DNA from: Myrmaecium sp. VS I D KN 1
Lineage: Eukaryota; Ascomycota; Dothideomycetes; Valsariales; Valsariaceae
Assembly (NCBI GenBank): GCA_019775845.1
Contig: JADQAV010000065.1
Coordinates: 45,842-109,841 of the forward strand
Length of the DNA: 64,000 bases
Direction: 5' to 3'
Shown: one piece after another, positions 22,691 to 33,312 of the stretch
Layout: each line of letters opens with the position of its first letter
Position numbering within the stretch: the stretch's first letter is position 1
Translations under genes and position numbers: made by a program
The notes under the pieces: generated by a model
What the model was told of the DNA's origin: nothing
The model's input: the letters and a program-made list of their open reading frames with translations, nothing else
Database searches by the model: none

Positions 22691-24076
22691 CTAGGCAGCC
22701 TTGGGAGGAGCAGCGGTACCGGGCTCCACTGGGACAGGAGGCAGCAGCTCGATTGATCGTATGAGGAAGCTCTTCTCATCAACGAACTGGTCATCATCTG
22801 TCCGATCGGCGAGGAAATTGGGGAGGAAGCGAAGGAGCTTCTCGCGGTTCGATATGAGGATTTTCTGGACGGCTATAGATTTATTGGGATTGGCAACAAA
22901 AACCTGTTGAAGATCAGTACGTGGTAGGGTCATCCTTGGTGGTGATTTGGGAACATACCTTGAAGACATGGAACGCTTCGTAATTGATCATCTTTCGGTC
23001 GTCCTTCAGCAACTTCATGATGATCTTGAGGTGCTCCCCAGACTCAACATACTGGGTCATGATGCTGAAGTTGGCCCTGTTCAGGAGGATTTCTCCAAGT
23101 AGTTTCGTGGACTGTCGCTTCGTGACATAGCTGTCTGACTGGACGAGGACCGTGTTATAGAGCGAGAAAAAGTGGTCAAAGTTCGTCTGCAAGAATGGCG
23201 CAACAATGTGGCTATGTCGGGTAAGGATATCCTAGAATCGGTGTCAGTAGAAATGGCATGCGTGCTTAGAGAGGCGGTACTGACTCGGAAGGTGTTGAAT
23301 GCGTCTGAGCTGACTTCAAACGGCCCTTTATCAATCCAATCGAAAAAGCTCCAGAATACTCCCCTACCGGAAGCGCGCTTCGTTGTATCAATGCTTGCGA
23401 AGTCGAGATATTCGTCCGGTTCCTTATACAAGATCAACGCCGTTGCCGCGTCTCGCTTCAAGGCTTCCCTCAGGGCATGTCCGCATGGTTGTGCACTCTC
23501 CCGTCTATCGTAACCCTTGCATAGTGTTTCGAATACCTCTTGGTTGCGTATCAGGAGCTCCGCGAGCACGAACGGCTCGTTCGCGTTGCGACTCGGATCT
23601 TGGAAGCGAAAGGCGGTGCAGAAGATGACCTGGCAGTCTTTCCGGGATTCGAACGGTAATCGGTGTAGATTTTCTGCCAATGGCTGGAACATGCCCTCGA
23701 CGTATAGCGACATGAGCAGTTCCGAGACCTGTGTGGGATTGAGCTCCTGTTCTGTTGGTGCTTCTTGATCAGCCTCGAGGTCGGCTTGGGGCAAGCCCTG
23801 CAGGGCAGCAACATATGCGGCCTCCTCCGTGAATGACATACCGGCCGTGCCTTGGAAGATTTGCTTCATTTGCGCCAGGTTCCGTGCGAGGTCATCTTGG
23901 ATCTCCATTTCGTCAGCCCAGAGGCCGCCAGACATGGAGGCGTCAAGCGACAAAGATCCCGCACTTACCCTGGGTTGGACGGTCGCATCCTGGGAGTAGC
24001 GGAAGAGGAGATCTTTGGTCGTCTTCACCAGTTCCGGGAGTGGCCGCGGCCTGCTTCTTCCAAAGAGAAAAGCCAT
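22691..24076 (-). CDS. hymA: Mo25-family scaffold protein HymA (conidiophore development)
   Basis: Four exons (24076..23969, 23902..23285, 23231..22959, 22903..22691) encode 403 aa. The start MAFLFGRSRPR matches the HymA N-terminus. Diagnostic stretches are NLHRLPFESRKDCQVIF, GRGVFWSFFDWIDK, SYVTKRQSTKLLGEILL and FVANPNKSIAVQKILI. Mo25 proteins are Armadillo-like helical scaffolds that activate germinal-centre (STE20-like) kinases. In filamentous fungi HymA is needed for conidiophore development, and in yeast Hym1 acts in the RAM network. Intron 1 (66 nt) starts with a perfect gtaagt but is a multiple of three with no stop, so a retained form with 22 extra residues would still be in frame. 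The spliced form aligns better with the family. Confidence 0.93.
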
Positions 24077-24925
24077 GTTGTGTGTTGCGCTTCGTCCCGT
24101 GGAGTGTAAACGAAGAACCAAGGTGGGGCAGAGATGTGGTAAATGGGGTATCCCGAGTGCGCGAGGTGGACAAGGTAAGACAAAAGCTAAGGCGAGCTCT
24201 CCTTCATGGAATTATGGAATACGACAAGATCGTGAACATCATCAGGCGTGAGGTGGTTAGGAGAAGAGTGGCATGCTGCGGCGGATTTGGAGGCCGTGTC
24301 CGTCGACCGGGACGCAGGGTCCAAGGCTACACCGGAAAAGTCATGGCCCCGCCAGCGTCTTATCGACCTTTCTCCCATCTAAAAAACCTAGGTTTAAAGG
24401 CTATTTTTATAGCTAGAGAATATCTAAATTAAATATTAATAGAATCTATATTAATCTAGCTAATTCTAAAAAGTATAATTATCTTATAGTATACTATTAA
24501 TTACTTATTATTAGGGATATATTATTTCGCGGGGCCACGACTTTTCCGGTGTAGCCTTGGTCCAACCACCGAGAGACCTTTGGCCAGGCACCAAGGGTCA
24601 CCGTTAGCTCACTTCTATGAGTAAAACGTAAACAACAAACTTCTACCGAACAACTTTTGCTAAGAGCAGTCTCGATATAGCGTTGTAGACCGAAGTATGA
24701 ATCCGTGCGCACACCAGTGACTTTCACAGCTCCAGAATGCTGTGTTGTCACCAGGTTTCCGGATAGTGGGGCTTCTCTCAGCCTTGCGCTCAGACCGTAT
24801 GGTGACTCTGGAAAAAAGGTGCTGTAGAACTTTTGTATTGCTCGTTTCCCAGTATCTAAATCTGCTTAACATGGTATCCTGCCTGCTTTCTATTCGTATT
24901 ACCAAACATGCGCCTGGATCTCTTA
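24077..24925. other. HymA promoter side with inverted-repeat element
   Basis: 849 nt between the HymA start and the stop of the kinase gene. It contains the 240-bp MITE-like element described separately, about 245 nt upstream of the HymA ATG. The rest (24561-24925) is the 3' flank of the kinase gene with no further feature recognised. Confidence 0.5.
24321..24560. mobile_element. MITE-like inverted-repeat element with AT-rich, probably RIP-mutated core
   Basis: Terminal inverted repeats of 32 bp (24321..24352 and 24529..24560; outer end ccaaggctacaccggaaaag) differ at a single base. The mismatch is a C-to-T change at a CpG on one arm, as expected from deamination or RIP. The 176-bp interior is strikingly AT-rich (TA-rich words such as attaattacttatta) compared with the GC-rich neighbourhood. 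There is no coding capacity. I could not identify a convincing target-site duplication. The structure fits a non-autonomous DNA transposon (MITE) whose inside has decayed; a degraded solo inverted repeat of another origin is the alternative. Confidence 0.7.
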
Positions 24926-26233
24926 CTACTCCTCCTTGAAGTATTTGTGCTGCAAAACATCATCAGCTTTTATTCTCTGACCACTCTCATAGACCACCAA
25001 TCTGCTGACAAGATCCCGCTCCGTATCTGTCGCCTTGGGCAGCAAGTCGTCCCACGACTTTCGGGGATATTCGTAGAATTGCATCTTTCCCCAGTCCGGG
25101 AAGTTGGCTGCTTCCTGTATATGTCTCAGCGAAATGGCCGCAATAGTTTAGCACATCATGTTCCTTACCGGCCATACTTCGAGATTCGGCGTGCCCAGGC
25201 TTTCGAAGATGCTCTTTATGAGGGCCAATTCACTACCCAGATCTCCAGCATCAAACAGCGGCTGCCCAGTCATGCCCACAACTTCCGCTACCACACATCC
25301 AGCAGCCCAAAGATCCAGGCTCGTGCCGTAACTAGTGTTCCCAAACAGAAGCTCTGGCGGTCGATAACTAGTTGTCCCAACATCCGTGATCTTTTCGTTC
25401 GCCGGCTCGGAAGCAGGATCTCCCTCCATCCACGCAATGCCGAAATCGGCTAGGTATGCCGGACCTGACGGTGATTTGAGCAAGAGATTAGACGGCTTGA
25501 CGTCCCGGTGTATAATGTTCAGAGAGTGCAGATGCTCGAGGGCTTCGAACAACCCACGAAGAATGCATCTGGCATCCTTCGCCGAAAGCTGGCCTTCGGA
25601 CAACACTTCGCTTAAATCGTGAGGCATGAACGGCATGACGAGTATGAGACGACCTCCAGCCTGCTGAAAGGTTTCGTAAAGGGGTATAACATTCTGGCTG
25701 GCCGCACGCTGCAGGATCCTCACTTCACGCTCGGAGTTGTGTGGGGGACTCATCATGGAAGGTACAGTAATCTTTAGAGCCACAACCGACCCTGGAGGTG
25801 CTCCGGTCAGGGCGTCATTGTCGGGAGCTCTCGCTTTGAAAACATGAGATGCGAGGCCATTTCGGTGGTGCGTTGCATTCTCATAAACGCCGATTTTCTC
25901 TCCAGTCGGAGAGAATGGTTCATCTGAATCCGTGCTAGGCTGACATTGTCTATCAGCCATCGCTGGGCGTACTGAGGATTTGCATGCACAGTGCCTAGGG
26001 ACTCACTGATATCGGACTACGTTGCCTTGCAAGGTTGAAGAACGACTGATTCAGCTCTTCACAGAGCGAGTCGTATTCTTCCTTTGGGCAGATAATCAGT
26101 GTCATTCAACAAGATCGGCCGTCCGTGGGTTTACCCTTGAGCTAGCTTCGTTGAAGATTCCGGATTCGAGGGTTGTCACCTCTTTCCGTGCGTCGGCCAC
26201 CGAAACTTCCGGATAAGCCATCCGGTACGCCAT
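24926..26233 (-). CDS. CDK-like Ser/Thr protein kinase, resembling Csk1-type CDK-activating kinase
   Basis: Model: exons 26233..26135, 26081..26007, 25939..25169 and 25114..24926, 377 aa, all joins phase 0. The kinase domain (about residue 75 to the end) has ALKI (Lys114), HRDVKPSN (Asp204), ADFG (Asp223) and GTTSYRPPELLFG, a CMGC-type activation segment. The C-terminal exon adds FPDWGKMQFYEYPRKSWDD and a final QHKYFKEE, typical of the CDK C-lobe. The glycine loop is degenerate (YENATHHRNGLASHVFKA), as in Csk1/CAK-like kinases. The first two exons encode a helical, acidic head (ASSR joined to EEYDSLCEELNQ), supported by gtaaac and gtgagt donors. If they are not coding, the start would be the ATG at 25960 (326 aa). 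Expected role: phosphorylation of cyclin-dependent kinases; the assignment to Csk1 is by resemblance only. Confidence 0.82.
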
Positions 26234-27226
26234 TGTTCTACATTCTTCGAGTCAGTTTCACCCTATAGGGCTGATGTGGAAGATCGGAGACGGCAGAGGA
26301 GCTGCACTGAGACATCAACGGAGATAGTTGAGGGTCGACGGAGGCACTTGAGAATTGACATGTGACATGTGACATGTATGCGACAGTATATCGGAAATGA
26401 TTTGCTGTGGCTGTGATGACGGTGGTACGCCTGGATGAGGCGAAAGGAGATGGACTCGCGGAGGAAATAAGACATTATGCAAACCCACGACGCTCAAACA
26501 CCCTCAATCTCCCGCGGTTCCGTAAAAAGAACGGAAAGGACGTACTTGCATTTTGACGACGACACCAAGCCGGTCTGCGAACCCGACGTCGGCACGCCAT
26601 GCTGAGGTTGACGCCGACATAGGAGGAGCACCTCGCACAGGCGGATTCGGTGACGATGACGGATGGGACCGAGGCCTGGCAGGTTGTTTTCGTCGAGGAA
26701 CACCCGCAAAGCGCTCCCGAAGCTGCAACCGCCCGTTTGCTGGGTACGGATGACGGAGAGAGGGAGGTTGGGATGGCCATGGCCCCGCCAAGATGGCTGT
26801 TGCGTCGTTGCGATCCCCTTGCCCCGTACGACGACGCCAGCTGCCCGTGCGTGCTTGCGTGCGTGGGTGCAGAGAGAGCTCGCTGGACTTGCATACAGCA
26901 TGCACCCGCACCATCACTCCCCACGACTACCCTTACCCTCTCACGTCCCGGGCGTCGACTTGTCTTACATGTTCTCGCATTATCATTTTCCCCCGCACCG
27001 CCTATTCTTTGCTGTACTTGTTCCACTCGTTCCCGCATCGCTGGCACCAGCGGGCTAGCCTTGTATTACTAGATAGCAATCTTCCCCGGACGGGGTTGGC
27101 ACCTCGAGCCGACAACAACATCGTCATCTGCATCGACCCATCACCACAGGACTCTTGGTCCACCGTCCATGCGGTGATGTGCTGCTGAATCCACCAACCT
27201 TCTTTTGCGATCCATATTCCGACATC
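26234..27226. other. Divergent region between kinase and F-BAR adaptor genes
   Basis: About 1 kb between the starts of the kinase (-) and the F-BAR gene (+). It includes the weak candidate gene at 26477 described separately. Three plus-strand frames overlap at 26553-27188 and longer minus-strand frames also occur, so most of them must be chance. No RNA gene was recognised. Confidence 0.45.
26477..27072 (+). CDS. Possible hypothetical protein (uncertain model)
   Basis: I do not recognise this product. The ATG at 26477 opens a 42-codon frame with a protein-like start (SRGSVKRTERTYLHFDDDTK). A phase-0 gtctgc donor at 26573 and an acatag acceptor ending at 26622 would join it in frame to a second exon containing TDGTEAWQVVFVEEHPQ and ending at 27072. 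The last 80 residues of that frame are low quality (Cys/Leu/Pro/Ser mix), so the true 3' end probably lies elsewhere. The donor is weak. A long minus-strand frame (26475..27047) overlaps and is Arg/Ser-rich without domain. Treat this as a lead, not a gene call. Confidence 0.22.
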
Positions 27227-30200
27227 ATGGCTCTCCAAAGAAAAGAGTATCCGGCGATGCTGGTGCGTATCCCGGGGCTGCCGTAGCAACGGACGTCTTC
27301 GTACTGACCGGATCCTCGCAGGACTCGCTCCAACCCGGACAGGCCGTCGCAGTCGTCCAGGACAGGCTCAAGCATGTCACTCGACTCAATTCCGAGATTG
27401 CAGACTGGATACAGGTGGATAGCCTTGTTGCCCGCCCGGAGGTGTGCCAGCGCTGATGCAGGGACAGGATCGCGTAAGACTCGAGGAGCAATACGCGCAA
27501 GGCTTGCGCAAACTTGCCCAGAAACACCTCCTGGAAGATTCGTCAGCCTTAGGGTATACATCTACTCAGCATCCACTAGATCCGGCACGTTGGGTTAACG
27601 AAATGACAGCGTCTTCTCTGTCCCATGGCAGAAGCTCACAGCGTCCGCCGAGGGGCTGGCTGATGCCCATCGCTCGTTCGCCACGAAGATCGCATCCGAC
27701 GTTGAAGCGCCCCTCCGAGATTTTCCATCGGCGAACAAAGAGATGCAGGCAATGCCAAACATGAGTGGGAATCTCCAGGCATTGGCGAAGGAGCTGGAGA
27801 ATGCACAACGCAAAGCCGAGAAGTTGCAAGGAAAGGGCCAGAAAGCGGCTGCGAGCAAGGTTGCCAACGCGGCCTCGGAGGTGGATAATGCAACTCAGCA
27901 GTGGGAGTCTCAGGCGCCCTACGTCTTCGAGGCTTTGCAGGCCGTGGATGAAAGTCGTTTGAACCACCTTCGCGACCTGCTCACGCAATACGAGACACAC
28001 GAGATGGACCTAGTCGAGAGGAATCGCAATACCGTGGAGCAGTGTCTCAATGTCATCTTGAACATTGAGACGGCCGACGAAATCAAGACCTTCGCTCTCA
28101 AAACAGCAGGCTCGACGCCGAAAGTTGAACGTCAGGCGTCTCGGAATGGCCCTGGTCCCAGTGGACTAGCACCTCCCACGCCTACGCCTCCGAGTCATGG
28201 CGATGATGGTTCTAGTCAAAGATCTGGATCTGGTATGCCTCGAAAACCTCGTGAACATGGACAGCCTGACTAACATGATAACCAAGTGCAAGAGCAAAAG
28301 CACAGCTCCTCCTTTGGCGGCGGGCTGAAGCGACTTGGGACGGTTTTGAACCCGCGGTCGCGGCAGAACCGCCGTCAGAGCCTTCATCCTTACAGCTCGC
28401 ATTCGCTAACGCCGGATAATAAGTCCTCCTCTAATCTTGGTGGTTTCAGTCCTTTCAAGAAGGATAAGGCGAGAGAACTGCATAGCTCATCTGGACCGTC
28501 ATCTCCGCCCCGCAGGCTCTCAGAACAGGATCGTGGAACCCCTCGCCTTTCCGATGCCTCTTCGCCCCCTCCGACTGGGACCTCACTAGAAAGATCGAAT
28601 GGCACCCTCCTTGAGGAACCCGACGAGATAACAGCAGTGGCGGGTCTGGCAAACGGATCGCACGAACCTCCCGCTCTTCCGGAGCCACTGCAACCCAGCT
28701 CACCTTCCTCCCAACCGGTAGCGCCTTCCAGCCCGATAAGAGACATCAACACTCCTCTGAGCACAACCGCATCGGTACGTACATCTTCTTAGGATAGCGC
28801 TCCCTCTTCGTCCACAGTTTCCTAACCACACCATGCAAATGCAGGAAAACAAGGATTCCGAAGGGTACTCCGTCCCGCCTCCTGCTAGGGATGCGATATC
28901 GCAAGCTCTGGCGGAAGCTGAAGCAGCTGGGTAGGTTTGACCAACATTATACCTCCGGGAGCCAGCCGCTGACGGCTATATCACAGCGCTTCTGAAAACC
29001 ACACCCAACAGTTCAAGGTCGACATACGTAGTGAAGCAATCAAAGAAGAAGACGGCGACGCTGCGGAGAACGCTCTGGCCTCAGTTGCAAATACCTTGCG
29101 AGCAGTACGTACAACGAACCGCACACTTCATTTTGCATCTAACAGAACTCAGTCCGTCGTTCCACCCCGCAAGTCTGGCACTGTCCGTGGACGTCGCGAT
29201 GTTCGCCATTCAGTTTTTGTCCCAAACCAACTCACTCCTGACCTTACCGGCACTTCCGCTGCCAGCTCATCGACCTCCGCCTCGACCCTCATGCCAGCTC
29301 CTTTGCTCCCACAGCCAGTCGCCCAGCCGATCAGCATTTCACCTACAACCGCAGTTTCGAACCCTCCGCTTCCGCCGCCTGTTACGCAGCCAGCCACTAG
29401 CCCAGCTGTTACCCCGTCTACAGCAGCGGAGCAGCCTCTGCCCGCCTCTCCTCCTTCGATCCCTCAGTCCCCTGTAAGATTCCCAGGCAGACTTCTCGGT
29501 GAAGAGCACGCCGCCTCCGACACACAGTCCATCCGCTCTGGTCGCTCTCTGACGAGCACCACGAGCACCACGATCAAGCACCCGGCCCTCCAATCCCCTG
29601 GACTCAACAGCTCCATTGTTGAAGTAATCAGCGCCACCCAAGAAGGATCCCGCGTTACCCGTGCCATGATCATTGGGCAGGTGGCGTTGGCCTTCAACCC
29701 AACGGACCTCTCCTCCGGGCCGATCGGCACGGACACGATCCGCCTAACTAACTTCCCCGTCCTGGAGAAGGTGGCACCAAACCCGGCGTTTGTGGAGCAG
29801 ATTTCGGGGCAACTCGGCAACTACACCATCGACCTCAGCAAGATCAGCCGGACCAGCGTCGGCTTCCATTACCAAGTCCACCTCGACAACGAAGCGGAAG
29901 ACGGCGCAAAGCATGTCCCCTTGCTGCTCTCCCATCAGTCCAAGGTCGAGCCCACCCAGACGTCCGTGATCGTACACTACAGCGTCAACCCCGCATGGCT
30001 TGAAGCCAACGCAGAGGCCCTGGCCAAAGCAGACCCGCGCCCCAGCCTAAGCAACATCGTTCTCATCGTCCGCCTCGACGCGCACCCCGCGGGCCCCGCA
30101 CGGGCGAAGAGCTGCCTCAGCAAGCCGGTCGGCAGCTTCAGCCGCGAGAAGGGGATGGTGTACTGGCGGCTGCCGGACATCCCCCTGGACGCCTCCGGCG

Positions 30201-30505
30201 CGGAACAGCAGACGCTGCGCGCGCGGTTCATCACCGAGGGCGCACAGGACGTCGGCGGCATCCGTGTTGCGAGCGCGGAGGCGAAGTGGGAGGTCGCGCT
30301 GTCGAGGCTGGACGTTCCGCTCGGCAGCGGGCTGGGCGTGGAGCGCTTGGACGGCGTGGAGGAGGTGGAGAAGGATCCATTTGCGGATGAGGGCGAGGAA
30401 GAGGAGGAGGGAAAGGAGGATGGGAGCCCGGAGCGGAAGGAGCGGTGGGAGGTCGTCGGTGGCGTCCGGAAGTTGGTTGCGGGCGCGCAGTTCGTGGCGC
30501 ATTGA
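27227..30505 (+). CDS. F-BAR / mu-homology endocytic adaptor (Syp1/FCHO family)
   Basis: Eight exons (27227..27262, 27322..27414, 27462..27553, 27610..28232, 28287..28774, 28845..28930, 28987..29104, 29153..30505) give 962 aa. Residues 1 to about 275 form the F-BAR helical bundle: LKHVTRLNSEIADWIQ, LEEQYAQGLRKLAQK, the WQKL segment of exon 4, and EMDLVERNRNTVEQCLNVI. A long Pro/Ser-rich linker follows, with SVVPPRKSGTVRGRRDVR. The C-terminal mu-homology domain starts near VEVISATQEGSRVTRAMI and ends in an acidic tail. Syp1/FCHO proteins bind membrane and cargo at early endocytic sites; yeast Syp1 also influences septins. The seventh intron (48 nt) is a multiple of three with a good gtacgt donor and ctaac branch, so spliced and unspliced forms are both in frame. 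Confidence 0.9.
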
Positions 30506-33312
30506 TTGAGCGAGCGGATGAACGAGGAGGGAAGAACGCGTCAAAACGGGTTGCTGCGTTTCGCTTGGATTTCTTTTTTTTTCGTTCTGCCTTGAATCCC
30601 TACTAGGCTACTCTTTTTATTCTTACTCTTTCTTTTCCCTCCCTCCCTTCCTTTTTTTCCTCTCTCTATCTTTCTCTCTCTCTTGTATAGAGCCTCACAT
30701 CTTCTCCTACATACACACCCCAACCCCCAACACCCGAGTTACCTCGGTTTCGTTCCCTCTGTCAACCCACACACATATCCGATTCCCAATCCACTGTCTT
30801 TCTATCTATCTGTCTCTCCATCTCGCCTAGCTCTACGTGTGAGGCTCACCCACCATTTCTTATTCCTTTCTCCTTTTCTTTTCCTTTGTTACTTCAGATA
30901 CATCGGCCGCTACCTGCTTCCCCTTAGTTTTCCTCTTATTTTGATTTTTCTTCCTATTTCTCAATTTCTACTCGAAATTTGAAAAACACCTTTTTGTATA
31001 TAAGATGGAAGAGAATGTAAAGAAGGATTAAAGAAGAAAAAAGCGAGAAGGGTGTCTAAAATATACTACTTCCCTTTTTCTCTTTTCACTTTGAGACTTG
31101 TTCGTAAGTATGGAGTTGAAGTAGTGTTGATGGGAGCGATGACTAAACTTGCCGAGATCGAAAGCAGCAAGGGGGCGGGAGGACACGGCGTGCAACGATC
31201 AGAATGGGCGAGCGCGCGGAGATAGTTGAAAATCAGAACCTAAGGTATCAAATATCAACTTTCGATCTAAAACCGACGATAGCAGTCCATCATACAACAT
31301 AGAAATTCCGGACCCCGTCATACCTACAATACCACCTAATGTAATCTCCATATCCCAAATAAACCCAAACCCATCCCCATACCCTCCGGCCTTCCTCTTA
31401 TTCCTACACATATCCAGACGGCTAGTACCGTATGATTTTCTTAAGTCCGGTCCCCTTTCATTCCCGAAGAAAAAAGGGATGGGGGTATACAACCTACGAA
31501 ATGACGCAAAGTCGAGAGAAAAACAAGAAGAGGAAGGAAAGAGAGCTTTCTTCGGCAAACGCGTGGCCTAAAAGCCAGGCGTTATGAACCTTATCCTGTG
31601 AAGAAGAGGATGAAAATTCGACATTACCTCACAGCGGCCATTTCCGAGCTCGCTGGAGAAGCGAAGCGCCAAAAGGAAGCGAGACCACAAAAAGTCACGC
31701 ATGCCATATGAACTGGAAAAAGGTTAAAGGGAGGGATGGCGAAGGGGGTGCCCAAACGGGATTGAAGATGGATAAAGTGGGAGAAAAAAGAGTAAAACAA
31801 GCTTAAGTAAAGAGAAAAAGGCGTGCAAGCACGCAGCGACCATTTGTTAAGTCTGAAACTCCGTCCCCAACGCTCACGCAGGAGAGGGTATACCGTCAGT
31901 ACAATCGCATATACCGCGGGAAATGAATAATACAGAGCAGAACAGAGCAGAGCAAAGCTCAAACCCCGCCAGGCTTCCCCGAAGCCCAGAAGAGAGGCAG
32001 CAGAAGATCCAGTCTGAAACCAAAGTGGACGGTAGAGGCTGAATAGCTCTAGAGAACCAAGGAGATACAAAATTTTCCAATAAATCCACCTAAAAAAGGC
32101 AAAGTCCAAAAAAGTGACTTCGGAGGAGAAGGGTATATTGGTGGGAGATCAAGAAGAAGTAGAAGAAGAAGGTAAAAGAATAAAAAGGAAGCGCACGCGC
32201 AAGGCGGCGACCACAAGTACAAAAAACCTGGCAACAGCCAAGGTGAAAAAAAAGAAGAAGAAGAAGAAGAGAATAAAGGTAAAGGCAAGCCTTAAGAAAA
32301 CAGATCATGCAAATGGTAGAGCGGAGAATGTAGATGATGACGGATATGAGCTTCGATATCCATATCGGAATTTTTGCGCCAAGACCAAGAAGAGTACGGG
32401 AAAAAAGGGAGCAAGCAGCTCAGGCTGATGAGCGCTTTGGAGAAACACGAGAAGAAAGCCAGGCCAGCACCAGGTGAATACCAGTTACACACAATCATAC
32501 GGTGCATGGGTATGCGCAGTCATCCGGGAATCCAGAGAGAAGACGGCATCCGCGATTCAGTGGACGCCTAGGGAAGAATCCAGCTCCGTGATGATGGAGG
32601 AGTGAGGGATATATCGGATACCGACGACGGCGAAGTGAAGCAAAAAACATGGAAACGAGATGAGATGACCTGGAGACTTCGGCGCTCCCTCCCAAATGGG
32701 AAAGTTGTGGTAGGGGGGCGGACAGACCATATGAAACAGACCAGGCAGGTGATGATGGAAAGGTGTCTGCCGTCATTTCACGTTGAAGACGTTGAACCTC
32801 CGACGGAAAGAATAGGCGTGAGGTGAGAGGAGACGAGAGAGCATGGATCCGCAGACCGGGGATCCACAACTTCGCAAAAGCAGCAAGCGTGTCCGTGGGA
32901 ATTGGACGCGCAATGAAATGGACGTGCGAAACAGCAGGAATGGCTCCAACACGGACGGACTTTCACCGGATCAGCCCAGCCTAGCAGGGAAGTGACACGG
33001 CGATTTTGTGCGGCCGAGATCCAAATGGAACGTACAGTGGTCCGTGTCAAAGTGAGACGCGATCGATGGTTCATTTCGCTTCCCTCGACTTACCCCTGGC
33101 CGGCGCTGCCGCCCCAACCCAAACCGATCGCCGGAAGACAACGGCGAGGAAGGGATCCTCGGAGGACTCGTACAGAGGTGATCCGCGTTAATCAAACCCG
33201 TACGTTCACATGTGAGCGTGAGATTGTCGAATGGAGGGAACAGTCGTCGTGTGATTCGCATTGCTGGTTCCGGAGGCCCGTTTCCCGCGTCGCCAAAGCG
33301 ATCCTGAAACTG
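30506..33312. other. Long intergenic region, strand-skewed
   Basis: 2.8 kb between the convergent F-BAR (+) and Pro/Ser-rich (-) genes. The first 450 nt are pyrimidine-rich on the plus strand (T/C runs at 30560-30690), and 31450-32500 is strongly purine-rich. The minus-strand hydrophobic frames at 31624-32300 are what a pyrimidine-rich strand yields (Phe/Leu/Ser codons) and are not credible genes. No RNA gene was recognised. Confidence 0.5.

Noticed and set aside
31624-32109. Hydrophobic 161-codon minus-strand frame that looks like a membrane protein
   Set aside because: The region is strongly purine-rich on the plus strand, so its complement naturally reads as Phe/Leu/Ser codons. No start context, splice sites or family pattern, and overlapping frames look equally hydrophobic.
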